From positions 1,464,735 to 1,528,734 of the forward strand of contig LODT01000028.1 of NCBI GenBank assembly GCA_001606155.1: DNA of 64,000 nt, given 5' to 3'. The notes below the pieces were generated by a model, which saw nothing but the letters and a program-made list of their open reading frames with translations, was not told the DNA's origin and ran no database searches. Both the position numbers and the translations under genes were made by a program. Shown here piece by piece: positions 49,011-61,088 of this stretch. Every line of letters starts with the position of its first letter. Within the stretch, counting starts at the first letter, position 1. Source of the DNA: Tieghemostelium lacteum. Lineage: Eukaryota > Evosea > Eumycetozoa > Dictyosteliales > Raperosteliaceae.

Positions 49011-49553
49011 TCAATCTAATATAAAAGTACAACCATCGACACCAAGTAATACTGCAAAATGTAATTGATCATCAGGTTGAATTTGAATGTTGTTAACTTG
49101 ATAGGTGTAGGTTGTATCTACGTTTCTGTGAATTTGAAATCTTAGTGTTCTATCAACTCTATTAAAAGTTAACTCTACTTTATCCTGTAACTGTAATTTT
49201 ACACCATTAAGTATATCACCTGATCTATCACCTCCAATAATGATATTAAAATCTGTATTTGATCGACCACCTAACATTAAAAATATATCTGCATCACTAT
49301 TTTGCATTAATGGACTGGTTCTCTTTGTTATTCCATAATAGTTTCTACGGCAATTGTTTTGTGCATTTACATTAAATTTTATAGTATAGATATTTTGTTG
49401 TGGGTCATTGATATTCTGCTCTACAACTGCAAAGTCCATAGGTTCACTTATTTTTCTTCCTGTATAGCTTGCTGTCTTACCATCATGAGATACACGTGTA
49501 AAAGGTCCACATAAACCTACATCAAATCTTTTCATGAGGTTTGCTGGATTCAT
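49011..49553 (-). CDS. SPRY-like beta-sandwich protein, 180 aa
   Basis: Single-exon soluble protein with no signal or membrane segment. It is beta-rich. The C-terminal half (KLQLQDKVELTFNRVDRTLR ... DQLHFAVLLGVDGCTFIL) follows the SPRY/B30.2 pattern of a strand pair ending in a hydrophobic, aromatic strand, and the N-terminal half has a plausible matching layout. The usual W and DG...N...G motifs of SPRY are weak, so the assignment is tentative; another concanavalin-A-like fold is possible. SPRY domains bind protein partners. It has no operon-like neighbours. I am confident the gene is real. Confidence 0.7.
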   Translation of the reverse strand: MNPANLMKRFDVGLCGPFTRVSHDGKTASYTGRKISEPMDFAVVEQNINDPQQNIYTIKFNVNAQNNCRRNYYGITKRTSPLMQNSDADIFLMLGGRSNTDFNIIIGGDRSGDILNGVKLQLQDKVELTFNRVDRTLRFQIHRNVDTTYTYQVNNIQIQPDDQLHFAVLLGVDGCTFILD

Positions 49554-50257
49554 TTAAATACAATATTTTAAAAATATTATTAAAATTGGATCTGGTGATT
49601 TAAAAAAAATTTTTGAGTTTGATTTAGAAATTGTTATCCACAACGCAATTAATTAAGTTGTGATTTTTCAATAATTTGATATCCCTTCTCAAATGTTTTA
49701 TTACCAAAAAAAAAATAGATGGAAATCATAACTATTATTGAACCATTTGGTTTATCAAATATTACTAAAACATCAATTTATATAAATGAACTACATCATT
49801 ATAATGAAGTTACAAAAAAACAAAAAATATTTTTTTTTTCTAATCAATTTCTATTTTTTTAGTCGTTATGAAAAGTGTTGTTTCAGTATAAGATAAAAAT
49901 AAAAATATATATCAAAGATAAAAAAAAAAAAAAATCAATAATAATTTAAAAAATTTCTGTAAAGTTTTTAAATTAATTCTATATTGCTTGGTGCACAGAA
50001 ATAAAAATCAGAAAAAAAATAGAACTCAAAAAAAAGAATATTGAAAATTTTTTTTTTTTTTTTAATTTTTTAAAACTTTACCATACCGTATTTTATCTAA
50101 AGAAAAAAAAAGAGACTTTTAACTTTAAAAGGTTTTTTTTTTGTAAACACACAAACCAGGACTTTTCCTTCCTTCAAAGGTATACCCTTTACCCCTTCCT
50201 CCCACCCAACCCCCTCCCCACCCTCTATACTAGAAAACAAAGACAAATAACATAAAA
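49554..50257. promoter_or_regulatory. divergent promoter region with C-rich tract before TIG-ankyrin gene
   Basis: 704 bases between divergent genes. Most is A/T runs, but 50155-50225 is strikingly pyrimidine-rich with six C runs, described separately. No coding frame is supported. Confidence 0.5.
50192..50223 (-). promoter_or_regulatory. G-quadruplex-type tract (G strand is minus)
   Basis: C runs at 50192-50195, 50201-50203, 50205-50207, 50210-50214, 50216-50219 and 50221-50223 are separated by 1-5 bases. The minus strand therefore reads as six G runs of three or more with short loops, more than enough for an intramolecular quadruplex. It ends 34 bases before the ATG at 50258, in the leader or core promoter of an otherwise A/T-rich region. 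Confidence 0.75.
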
Positions 50258-52992
50258 ATGAACCAAGTAGAAATTGTTCAATATCTCAATATTATCCAAC
50301 ATTTGGGGTTTAATCATTTCAAGACTATGAATGGGTTCTTACAGAAACCTATTGGTAGTACACAACAAGGTCCTATAGGAATGATTCCAAATATGGCACC
50401 AGGAGATCCAAAATTACGAGAGGCATTATATACATTATCACAGGTTATTGAAAAGATGGACAGTAATCAATTTGATGATATAATATATTACCAAACTAAG
50501 CAGTTGCGTCAACCATTGGATATGGATGACAGACAATCACTTCAACAGATTAGTTCACATACTAAAGTTCCAATGGACTATTTGGAGGCCATTGGTAGAG
50601 TGTCACAATCCTATTATTTATATGAATTACTCACACAATATTGTACAGAAGAACACCTTTCAAAGATCTCGGATGCACTCACTGTGGTTTTCCCAGTGCC
50701 TTTAGACGGAACTGAGGATCAAGATATTCTCTCCTCCACCCAAACCATTTTCAAGACACAAAACTATCTGTCTATACTACAGAAACTGCAACAGCTATTC
50801 AGTAAGACTCCAATAGACTCTCTTTTACATTTACAACAACAAGGTTCAACTGAATACCTCACTCAACAACAGATTTGCGAGACACTTGATATGAAAAGTG
50901 ACGAGTACTTTTTGGCAACCTCTGTCAAAGTCCTCCTTCAAACCGATGAACAAACTCTAACTACACTTGTAGACAGTTTCCCTAAATTCCAATCTATCCA
51001 ATTGATTCAACTCAGTTTGTTGCCATTCAAGAACATCTATGAGATTCTAGATCTAAAATCTAATCTATGTAATCTCACTCAACTCTATCAAATATATCCA
51101 AGTAACCAGCCTCAACCAGTGGCCTTAGTGACTCACTACCCCGTTCCCAATGCAGAGAAAAAAGTTGAACTTAAAATTGTTGAACAACCACCTGAAAGAG
51201 CTGTATATCGTCGTAATGTCAAACCTTACCCTGCAGTCATGTTTGATGCCGATTCTAAATTATTAAATGGAAATTATTATGTTAATGCCACTTTATTAAG
51301 GTAACTAATCTAATCCTACTTCTAAATCACAACATTCCACCACTAACACTTCTTTTTTTTTTCATTTAATATTTCTATAGATGTAATAACTTTAAAGAAG
51401 AACCAACTTATTTGAGTGGTAATAAATTAACACAAGTTGGAAACAGTAGAGTTGTAACTTTTAGAAAATTAAAAGTTTTAATTACATCACATCAACAAGG
51501 AGAATCACTATTTTGTTTCAGATTTGATCTTAGAAAGTACAATTCTGATCCAGAACAAAATCCAAATGATTTTGAATTGGTTAGTAGTGTTCACTCCAAT
51601 CCAATTTGTATTCTCAGTCACAGTAGTCAAATGAAACATTCCTTTGTTGTTGATCTTCCAAAAGTCACTGAAATTGTCCCAATTGATGGCCCATGTACCG
51701 GTGGTACAAGAGTAGCCATTCTGGGTGCCAATTTTGCAGATTCACCAGGTATTCGTTTGAAATTTGATAATATTGAAGTTATACCCGAATTCCACAGCCA
51801 AGGTACCTTGACTTGTTATGCACCTGAACATGCTCCAGGAACAGTTCAAGTTAAAGTCAGCAATTCACCAAAAGTATGGTCATCTACATTTGCCCATTTC
51901 ACCTATATGGATAGCTCCAGTATCAATGTAAACAACCAACAAGAACTCAATATGCTAAATCTGCCCAAATCGGTCTTTGGTCTGGATTTCTCGTCGTCGT
52001 TCACTAATTTTTCCATTAAAGACTCCTCGCAAGTCAATTTACCATCCAATCCACATGTTTTCAGATCCACCGGAAAAGGAAACTTTATCAATGAACTCGA
52101 CCACAATGGTTACTCTCTGGTTCACTATTCACTCTTTTTGGAGTCTATGGAACTCTTTAATCAACTCTATCAATACAGCTCTCAAGTAAATCTACAATTA
52201 CGTGACAAACATGGAAATACCCCACTTCATTATGCATGCATGTTGAATAACACAACCGTCATTAGACAACTACTAGCTGCCTCCTGTAAAAATAGTATAA
52301 ATATCCAAAATAATCAAGGTCAATCACCACTTCATCTGTTAATTTCCTCTGGAAATGAACCATTAGTTAGATTATTTATTCAGTTGGGCGCTAATGTTGA
52401 TATGGAGGATCTTGATGGTATGTCACCACTTCACTATGCCTGTGCCACCATTGGCGGTAGAGATATGGTTGATTGTCTATTGAAATCTGGTAGTTCAGTA
52501 TTTGCAGTTGACAATGAAGGTGATACACCACTTCATTACGCAGTTAGAGAGGATAATTTACCAGTAATTCAATTGCTACTTAGTCACAGTCAAAGTCTAC
52601 AACAAAGTTGTTTAGATAGTCAAGTTCCAAATTATTTCTCTGATTGTATGAATATAGATAATGACGATGATGAAGAGCAATTACCATTACATTTAATAGA
52701 AAATGATGATATGGAAACTCCATTACATCTGGCTGCTTCTATTAAATCCAGTTCACACATTTTACATTTATTAATCAATCAAGAAGAAGAAGAACAAGAG
52801 GAAGAAGAGAACGTTGAAGATATAAAAATAGTACCTGAACGTCAAATAGAAAATATTAATATTAAAATCAATAGTAATAATAATAACAGTAGTAGTAATA
52901 GTAAATATTTAAATCAATTATTAAAATCAATTCAATCCAACCCCTCTTCACCTTCTACCATTAGTTTTCAAAACCGACAATTACTCTTTTAG
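50258..52992 (+). CDS. TIG-domain and ankyrin-repeat protein (Spt23/Mga2- or CAMTA-like layout)
   Basis: Exon 1 is 50258-51300 and exon 2 is 51381-52992 (GTAACT...TATAG, phase 2), 884 aa. Residues 1-310 are helical and Gln-rich. A beta-rich segment at about 330-430 (VMFDADSKLLNGNYYVNATL, VVTFRKLKVLIT, FCFRFDLRKYN, SNPICILSHSSQ) reads like an immunoglobulin/Rel-type DNA-binding region. It leads directly into a TIG domain at about 440-520 (GGTRVAILGANF, GTVQVKVSNS). Ankyrin repeats lie at about 620-790 (HGNTPLHYAC, QGQSPLHLLI, GMSPLHYAC, GDTPLHYAV). Beta segment, TIG and ankyrin in that order recall yeast Spt23/Mga2, animal NF-kappaB precursors and CAMTA. No CG-1 domain is seen. Likely role: a transcription regulator. 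The family match is inferred from layout. Confidence 0.85.
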
Positions 52993-53207
52993 TTTTCATT
53001 AAAAATAATAATAATAATCAATAATAGCCCCACATGCCAATACCTCTCACTTTATAATAATTTAATTAATTTAATAACACCTTTTTTTTTATATATAAAT
53101 AAAATAAATGCTTGTATATTCCAAAAAAACATCTATTATTTAATTCCTTTTTTTGTTATTTGAAATATTTGTGAATCGTTGGTTATGTACATTTTTAATT
53201 GTATTTT

Positions 53208-54163
53208 TTATTCATCATCATCGTCATATTTTTCATCATTTATCTGTTTGAGATATTCAGTAAAATAAACACATTTCTTTGGTGAGATTTCACCTTCTGG
53301 TGAACATAGATCAAATACTGGACAGGTTCCGCATGGCATTAAACCAAAATTATTTACAGGTATTACGGTTTTTGTTGGTTTATATAAGATACCACGTTTT
53401 CCAAATGATGAAAAGGCTCTGGTATCTCTAATCTCTTCTAGATCACCGTCATAGATGAGTGTATTGATAAGTTGAAGTACATCTTCAGGTGAAAGTGTTT
53501 GTGATGTATCTTCAGCTACACGTTTTAGATATCCTATAATCTCTAGTTGATCTGCTGTACCTTTATTCTGTACATAGGATTTTATATGCATTTTGATGAT
53601 ATGTATATACTGATCATCATAATTTTGATCTGAACCGTATAGTGAACCACCAGTTACTTCTCTGGCAGGTTCCATATTATACAGCATATAGACCTTCTTT
53701 CTACCAGTTTGAACACTTTTTACTGCTTTTATAAGTTTTCTATTTTCTAATAGTTTCATAATCTTTGTAATCTGTACTTGTTGAAGACCACTTGCATACT
53801 TCAGGTCTTTTGTCCAACTTCCTTTGTTTCCACTAGATTCAACTAATTGAAAAATCAATAGATCTTCACTTGTCAATCCTTTGAATTTATTAACATCCTC
53901 TGGTGCTACCTCTTTAAATGATGTCGATCCATCTGGTGCTTGATATGTTATAATTCTACCTTGTTTAATCAGTTGATTAACAACTGCTAATATATCTTGT
54001 TGTGTACATCCTAGTTCACTTTCAAATTTTGATTGTACTGTACCCTTTATTTATACATTAGTATATATATTCTTAGATACTCTCTGAAAATATATCTCAA
54101 TTCTATAGTTACAGGGTGTTTAGCTATATAATCTAAAAATCTATGTTCTAATTCCTCAGACAT
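53208..54163 (-). CDS. rpc6: RNA polymerase III subunit RPC6 (RPC34/POLR3F)
   Basis: Exon 1 is 54163-54113 (17 codons) and exon 2 is 54044-53208 (GTAACT...AAAG, phase 0), 295 aa. Tandem winged-helix domains: one at about 5-70, and a second containing SSGNKGSWTKDLKYASGLQQ and LLENRKLIKAVKSVQTGRKK, then VYMLYNMEP, which match human POLR3F closely. The C-terminal motif CGTCPVFDLCSPEGEISPKK then CVYF carries the cysteines of the Fe-S cluster known in this subunit. RPC6 helps open promoters during Pol III initiation with RPC3 and RPC7. It is convergent with the TIG-ankyrin gene and divergent from SPC3, sharing a 276-base promoter with the latter. Confidence 0.95.
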
Positions 54164-54439
54164 AGTTTCACCTAATTGTAAAAAGTGAAAACTAATAAAT
54201 GACTAAAATATTTTAAAAAATCTTTTGCAATGATTATGTTAAATTTCTTTAAATTTATTTGAATAATTTTTTTATTCTTCCACTATAATGATATATTTGT
54301 ATCAGGTCAATATAAAAAGTAATACTGTTTAGAATTTACATTTCTAAAATTAAAATGATGATTTTTGAAAGTTTTTTTTTTTTGTATTTTTATTATTATT
54401 AGTGAACATCTGTTTTTCAGAATTGACTTATTAGTGTAA

Positions 54440-55285
54440 ATGTATTCAGTTACTCAAAGAGCAAATGTTATACTTTGCTTTGGAGGCATAGTTTTAGCAG
54501 GGGTTTTACTTTTAAATATATTAAGCAGACCTTTTTTCCCAAATGAAGTTACAGTAGATTTGAAATTATCATCATTACCAAGATTGTAGAGTATAGATTT
54601 TACCCATCTTATTTGAAATTCAAATATTGGTAGTAGTGATGGTATACTGTGATACTACAGTGACCACTATTTATATATTTGAGCGTTATCAATAGAATTA
54701 GGATATTAATTTTGTTATATCTACCTTACTAGTAATCAAAATACATTTAAAGGACCAGTTGAATATGCTCAACTTGTTGTTGACATTCAAACTGATTTAA
54801 CTCATTTATTTAATTGGAATACTAAGATGTTATTCCTTTACATTACAGCAGAATATCAAACTGATGAATATGTATGAATCATTCAACAACACTATTGTAC
54901 CATCAGAGTGACTCAACATCTCAAAATACTTATATACTTTTTTTTTTTTTTATAGCAAACCAATGAAATTGTGATTTGGGATTACATTTTAAAGGAGAAG
55001 AGTGACGCAGTTATAAATAAGAAACAACAATGGGAATACTTTGTAATAGATCCTGCAATGTCTTTAAGGTAAACTATTTTTCAATATTGAAAAAAAGAGA
55101 TTTATAAATCATGTTAGGTTATAATACAAATTTAGGAGTACTAATTATATTAAATCAAATATTATAGAAATAATACAGTCAATTTGAGATTCAATTATAA
55201 TATTATACCAATTAGTGGTTTAGTTACAAAACATAAAGTAGGTTCACACACTTTTAAATTGCCTTCCAATTATATAAAAGCATAA
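54440..55285 (+). CDS. spcs3: signal peptidase complex subunit 3 (SPC22/23, SPCS3)
   Basis: Four exons: 54440-54585, 54733-54871, 54956-55068, 55168-55285; 171 aa with all phases consistent. An N-terminal membrane anchor (about residues 9-30, ANVILCFGGIVLAGVLLLNI) precedes a lumenal domain with FNWNTKMLFLYITAEYQT, IVIWDYIL, NLRFNYNIIPISG and VGSHTFKLP. These align with human SPCS3 (FDWNVKQLFLYLSAEY, LSWNVVPNAG). The subunit is a core part of the ER signal peptidase complex that cuts signal peptides. The first donor, GTAGAG, is unusual, so the first junction is the least certain; the other three exons are solid. Confidence 0.9.
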
Positions 55286-55430
55286 GAAAGAGAGTCGATA
55301 ATAAATTAAAAGTTGAGATCTTATATTGTTAAATATTGAATATATTTTGATAATTTCATGTATTTTCATTTTCTGTTATTATTGCAAAATTTTTTTATTT
55401 ATTTATATCACCTGCGCACTTCCAATTTCG

Positions 55431-58400
55431 ATGATGGAAGAAATTGACAATAATGAAAATTTTGATCAAATTATACGTAAATTGTTAATATCTAACGAAA
55501 TTAAATTGACACATACTTTACAATGGATTCAAACTAGTAAGACTAGTAAATTCCCAAATTCAAATTTGAATGAAGTAAGTGTTTGTACAAAGAAATACAA
55601 TACTTATTTTTGTAATGAATTCTAATTATAAATACAAAAATATAGTATTTATCAATTAAAGAGTTCAATAATATCTCTTTACCATTGTTTTCATATCATT
55701 TTATCAATAAAATGAAAATGAACTTTTCCAGTTTATTACAATCATTAAGGTCAAGTAACCAACATCTAGATAAAGAATTGACTAGTAATACACAACAATT
55801 GCAACAACAGTTAGATACTTTAGATTTCCCACCTCTATCAATACCTCTCAAATCTAATAACCAACAACAAAACTCAAAAAAGGATACATCTTCATCGACT
55901 TCATCATCCATGAATGTAAAGATATATCCTAATCTTACAAAGTTACTAAATGATAAGGATAGAGAGGATATTGATAAGATTGTTGATATTTATAGTAACT
56001 TACTATTTAATAGACTATATTCATCATCTACATTGATAACTGAGATTCAGTTTATCATTAGAGTTATAGTGCAGTTACAGTTATGTCTGATATCTAATCA
56101 ACATTTAAATAGGAATACAGGTAAAAAGACAACAACAACAACAACAGTACCTATAGAGGGTATTTTTCAACCAGGACAGTTATTTTTTAAGTCTATTCAA
56201 TGGAGTTGTTATTTTGCAATTCGAATGGTTAGATCTATACAATCACTCATTGTGCTGTTAGATCCTGTAGTAGTTGTACAGGTATCTGATAATCAACTGC
56301 TTCAGCACTATGATGAACCTCTGTGTAAGCTGTTATTAGAGAATGCCAATCAGACATTACAAGAACTAAAAGTAAATTCAAAGAGACTACCAACACCATT
56401 CAAGATGGAAATGGAGACACCAAACCACAAGAACTTCACCAACAGACAGAAATCCTATGATTCCTTTTTAGATCTCATCACTAGTAAATCTTATAATATG
56501 GATGATTTTTTTATGAAAACCAAAGAATTCTTTCACAACCTAAACAAAGGAAATCTATGGTGGTTTTGTGATTTGTTTATAGATGAATATCTAAAATGTA
56601 AATTTAGAGAGATTGATGATCGTTCTAAGATCTCTAAACCACCAATATCATCACAAATCATTAGTCAACAACAGCAACTAGTTATATCAAATACACCAAC
56701 ATCAACAACAACAACAACTCCACCTATAACTCCTCATAGCACCACTGTATTGTCATCTAATACACCAATAACACCATTAAATACCAATCCTAGTAGTAAC
56801 AGTGGTCAATGGGCTTCACAAACTGATAAAATGAAACTTTTACAGAGAAGAATTGATAATAACTCTTCTAATGTTATATCAAATTCTGGTATCACATTTA
56901 CACCAACCCACAACCCCACATCAACCACCACTACTCACCTTGGACCAAAAAACAATAATACATCTTCAAATAAAGAAAATTTACAAAACCTCAATATCCC
57001 ACCAACATCAACATCTAACCAACCAACAGTCATCCAACACCAACAACCAAGACAACCAAGAACACCTTCTAAAATATTAGGTAATAATCAATCATCTACT
57101 AGTAATACACCACAACAACAGCATCAACCATCTCAACAATCACAATCACAATCACAAAATCAACAACAACAAGTAAATTTAATGGAACAATTTTTGTTGA
57201 CATTTACAAATTATCAAGAACGTATCTTTTTACAATTTATAATCAATCATAGTGATTTTCAATTTAATCATCATTTGATAAGTAGTGTGATAGAGAAGAT
57301 TATGACAATTCAACAATGTCAATGTTCAAATTTAAGTCATTATCATACTGATTATTTTGAACGTACACAATCACTAAAGAGTTTGTCAAGGCTATTGGCA
57401 TTCTTGTATGTGTTACCTACTATACAATATAGTGGTTCGACAATGATTGAATCGAATTTTGATATCATTTCAAAATGTAATTGGTTTCCACCACCTTTGG
57501 ATATAAAATCACAGTTACTGCAATCGATAACTCACGATACATTGTCATTGAGTTTACCTGTGGTTTTGGAATTTCTAAAAATGAGGGATTCCATTGCTAA
57601 AGAGAACCCATATTTTCAAGAGACTATGAATATTCTCAAGAGTATTTATAACCAGCCTAATATCTTACCTGGTAACAACCAATCATTTACGACTCTTGCT
57701 ATTGTACTTCAGTTAGAGGAGTTCTTTGACTGGGTTCAGACTGACCCTTACCATTACCAAACTGTTAGTTTACCATTTAAAGTAAATTCCATACTAGGTA
57801 TACCCAAGTCGCCTATAGGCACCCCATCAACACAAATAACACCTACAAAAACTCAATCTGCAACTCCATCAACCCCCACAACTAATGGTAATAACAATGG
57901 TAACAGTAGTAGTGGTATTGGGTCATCTATAAATATAGATCAAAATACTAAAATTGGGTTTAATCTCCTGTGGAATTACCAAACTAATGATTATCTATCT
58001 GAGATAGTTACTCTGTTGAAAGAACCTGAGAAATTGCAAATCAAGTATAAAGAGGAAGAAGAACAACAACAACTACAAGCTCAGTCACAGCAACAGTTGG
58101 GTACTAATACCAACGCAAACGCTACCAGAATACTAGTTCCAAAAAGACCAACTAAAAAGATTATTCCAATGACACAACAAGACCTTTCTAAACAATCTGA
58201 AAAATATGGACAAGATTCACCGTTACAAGGTCAATTGGAATGGTGGTTCTTTTGGAATCATCCATTTATAGCTAGGTTATCTAATATTCTAACTGAGACT
58301 CTGTTACCTTTCTTCTCAGAGATGATATTTAATCTTGGTATTCCCATAATGGTAACACACACTAATAACTATATAACTGAAAATAGTAGTACTACTACAA

Positions 58401-60079
58401 GTAGTGGTGGTAGTGGTGTTAGTAACTCTAATAATAATAATAGTAATACTGAATTATTAGATTCACAAAGATTGCAGAGTCTGATGACTACTATAAGTAA
58501 AGAGGTATTTAAAGAGTCATTTAATAGAGTGGAATTATATTGCAAGAATAATATTAGAAATCTAATTATATTATTGTCACCCAATGGTGTTGATGATATG
58601 ATTTTAAATGTTGGATCCAATCTCATTTGTAAACATTTAAAAGATGTAATTGAAAAGAATTGTATAGGTCAAACACTACAGAAGATTAAGGTACTTTGTA
58701 TAGAGGTTGTAACTAGAAAACAACCAATTTCATTGACTGGTTCTGCAAGTCAGTTACTGAATCTATCATTTTCAGATATCATTAAATCCAATGGTAATTC
58801 ACTTCATAGTCTTTCTACACTGCAGAGTAACCATATTCAAAATGTATTGGAATTCAATAATATTCGATCACAATGTCAATCCATGGATGAATATTACCAA
58901 TCTCTAGAGAAATTGGTTAATAATATCTATCAAAATCATCCACCTGATCAACAACCTACAACACCTCCAACACAAGTAAATATTCAAACTGAAACTACGT
59001 TTATCAAACTCTATGACTTTTTACAGCGTTTCAAGTCAATGACAATTGAACAGGACAATGGTGATCAGATGTTATTCCAGTTCCAGAAATCTCTTCCAAC
59101 TCTCTTTAAATTATTTATTGAGATTCTCATTGACCATTTAATACTCAATAACTATCTATCTATTGCACCTTCTGATATAGATAGACAACAACCAAATAAC
59201 AGTAGTAATAATAACAATAATGTAATATTCAGTATTGTAGAAAGTATTAAACAAAATAGTAGTCCAACACAACTCATACCAATTAATAGTAACATAATGT
59301 CATCTACATTCACCAAAAGTACTATTCAACTAATTCAACTTTTCAAAGAGATTCAACCCAATTTTATGAGTGTTTTGACAAATTATTTGTTACCTTGTTC
59401 TAAAATGTTTAATTTAATCAGTCAATCTATTAGTCAATTATTAGAGAACTCAGATAACCAATTATTTGACACTAATAGCTACCTATTAAAAATTCAACAT
59501 TCATTTGATTGGTTACATTGTATGGATACACTATTGATAACACTTTTACAAGATAACCTAATATCCAATGTATCATTGGAAAGTAATTGGACAAATATAT
59601 TTGATCGTTCCATTTCCTTTATCTTTGATTTTAATATCAATAATAACAGTAATAATAGTAATAATTATGATACATCTAAAACACTTTTATATGGTGTCAA
59701 AGTAATGTACTCATTTTTAAATTATATATGTGAATTTATTTCATTATATCATTTACATTTCTCACAGTATCATCAACAGTTAACAGCTACTTCTGGTAAC
59801 ATTTCAATAGGTGCACCAAGCGGTTCTAAATCTTCTTCTTCTTCTTCTTCTTCTTCTTCTTCTTCTTCTTCTTCTTCTTCTTCTTCTTCTTCTTCCTCTC
59901 TATTCATTTACGACAAGATGGCATTTAACTTGTGTCTTAGTAGTTTTCATCAGAGATTATTAAAATTAAAACAACAAAAATTGAAATTCTCTCTAACTTT
60001 TATGGAGATTTTAGAGAAATCCATTAATTATCTAGATTCAAAAATAATTAAATTTTATTCTTCATCGTTAGTACAATAG
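55431..60079 (+). CDS. cdan1: codanin-1 (CDAN1) homologue, 1525 aa
   Basis: Exon 1 is 55431-55574 and exon 2 is 55646-60079 (GTAAGT...TATAG, phase 0). Two ATGs occur in a row at 55431, and I use the first. The layout follows human codanin-1: a short helical start, a long disordered insert, then conserved helical blocks. Matching phrases, recalled from the human protein, include FKSIQWSCYFAIRM (human FQSIHDCVFFAVQV), KNFTNRQKSYDSF (human ANFSSDRAFHTF) near residue 307, and NHSDFQFNHHLISSV (human SASSFQFNQHLMDSL) near 584. Inserts are rich in Gln, Thr, Ser and Asn, and a TCT-encoded Ser run lies at about 59831-59895. Human codanin-1 binds the histone chaperone ASF1 and restrains histone supply; mutations cause congenital dyserythropoietic anaemia type I. 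The same role here is inferred. Confidence 0.82.
59831..59895 (+). repeat. TCT trinucleotide run in codanin-1 homologue
   Basis: About 20 TCT codons in a row, in frame, encoding poly-Ser close to the C-terminus. A slippage-type repeat common in this genome. Confidence 0.9.
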
Positions 60080-61088
60080 AGAAATAAACTTAAATAGATG
60101 ATTAAATTTAATTAAACAACTTTTTTCCTTTCTTTGTTCTCTGCAAGATTAGACTCTTAGAATTCAAATAACAAAAATAAAAAATAATAATTAAAGAAAA
60201 TAAATAATATTTATAACTATCTTTTTACATTAAATCAAATCATCCTTTATTGTGATAAAACTTTTATCATTCCCTAATTTTTTGCCCAAAAAGGTAAAAA
60301 ATATGTTGGTTAAATAAATTCAAATTTATTAAAAAATTTGTTTTTTTTTAACATCAAGTTCATCTTTTGATATAATCAGTTCTATTGTTTTATTAATATA
60401 TACAATTATCTAATCACCTTTAATAAATTTAAATTTATTCAATCAATTATTTAAATTGCTAATTCATTTAAACATTCATTAAAGATTTATTAATAGTCCT
60501 TTCTTTCATTGCCATGTGTTTTGGATGCTCTGGTGTTTTTATTATCTGTAAATTATTTGCTATATTATGTGCTTTGGTTGGTTATGTAACAAATTTCAAC
60601 TTAAATTGAAATTGTCTAATACATTGAAGACCTAAGAGAACAAATATTGGTACTCAATGGTTTGCTTTTTAAAGTCCTGGATGCAATTGATAACAGATCC
60701 ACTGAACCTCTATATATCCAAGCAAAAAACAAGAATTAAATGAATTGTTTATTGGGAATATTTAAGTATTTATTGTTTCTAAGAGATTACATAGGTTCTA
60801 TAAATGGGATACTTTCCGAAACCATTCAAAATATCATATTGTATTTTGTCTAGGATCGAGACCATGCTGGTAGTCATTTATGAAATCTATGCTGCATCAA
60901 ATTATTCTAACCCAAATGAGAAAATTAGTGAAAAAGGGGAATAGGATTTTATTATTAAAGTGTTGAATTTAGCCATTTATTTTTAAAAAACACATATCAA
61001 TTTTTTTAAAAAAATCTAATTTGGAACTTTAAGGGTAAATTACTCTAATTTAAAAAAACAAAATATATTATTTCACCATTATTAAAAT
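60080..61088. other. 1-kb spacer before the coiled-coil gene
   Basis: No supported gene. The 60.5-60.95 kb part is less homopolymeric than usual spacer and reads like decayed or untranslated sequence. A 25-base phrase at 60867-60891 recurs with two differences at 62049-62073, on the other side of the coiled-coil gene. Confidence 0.4.
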
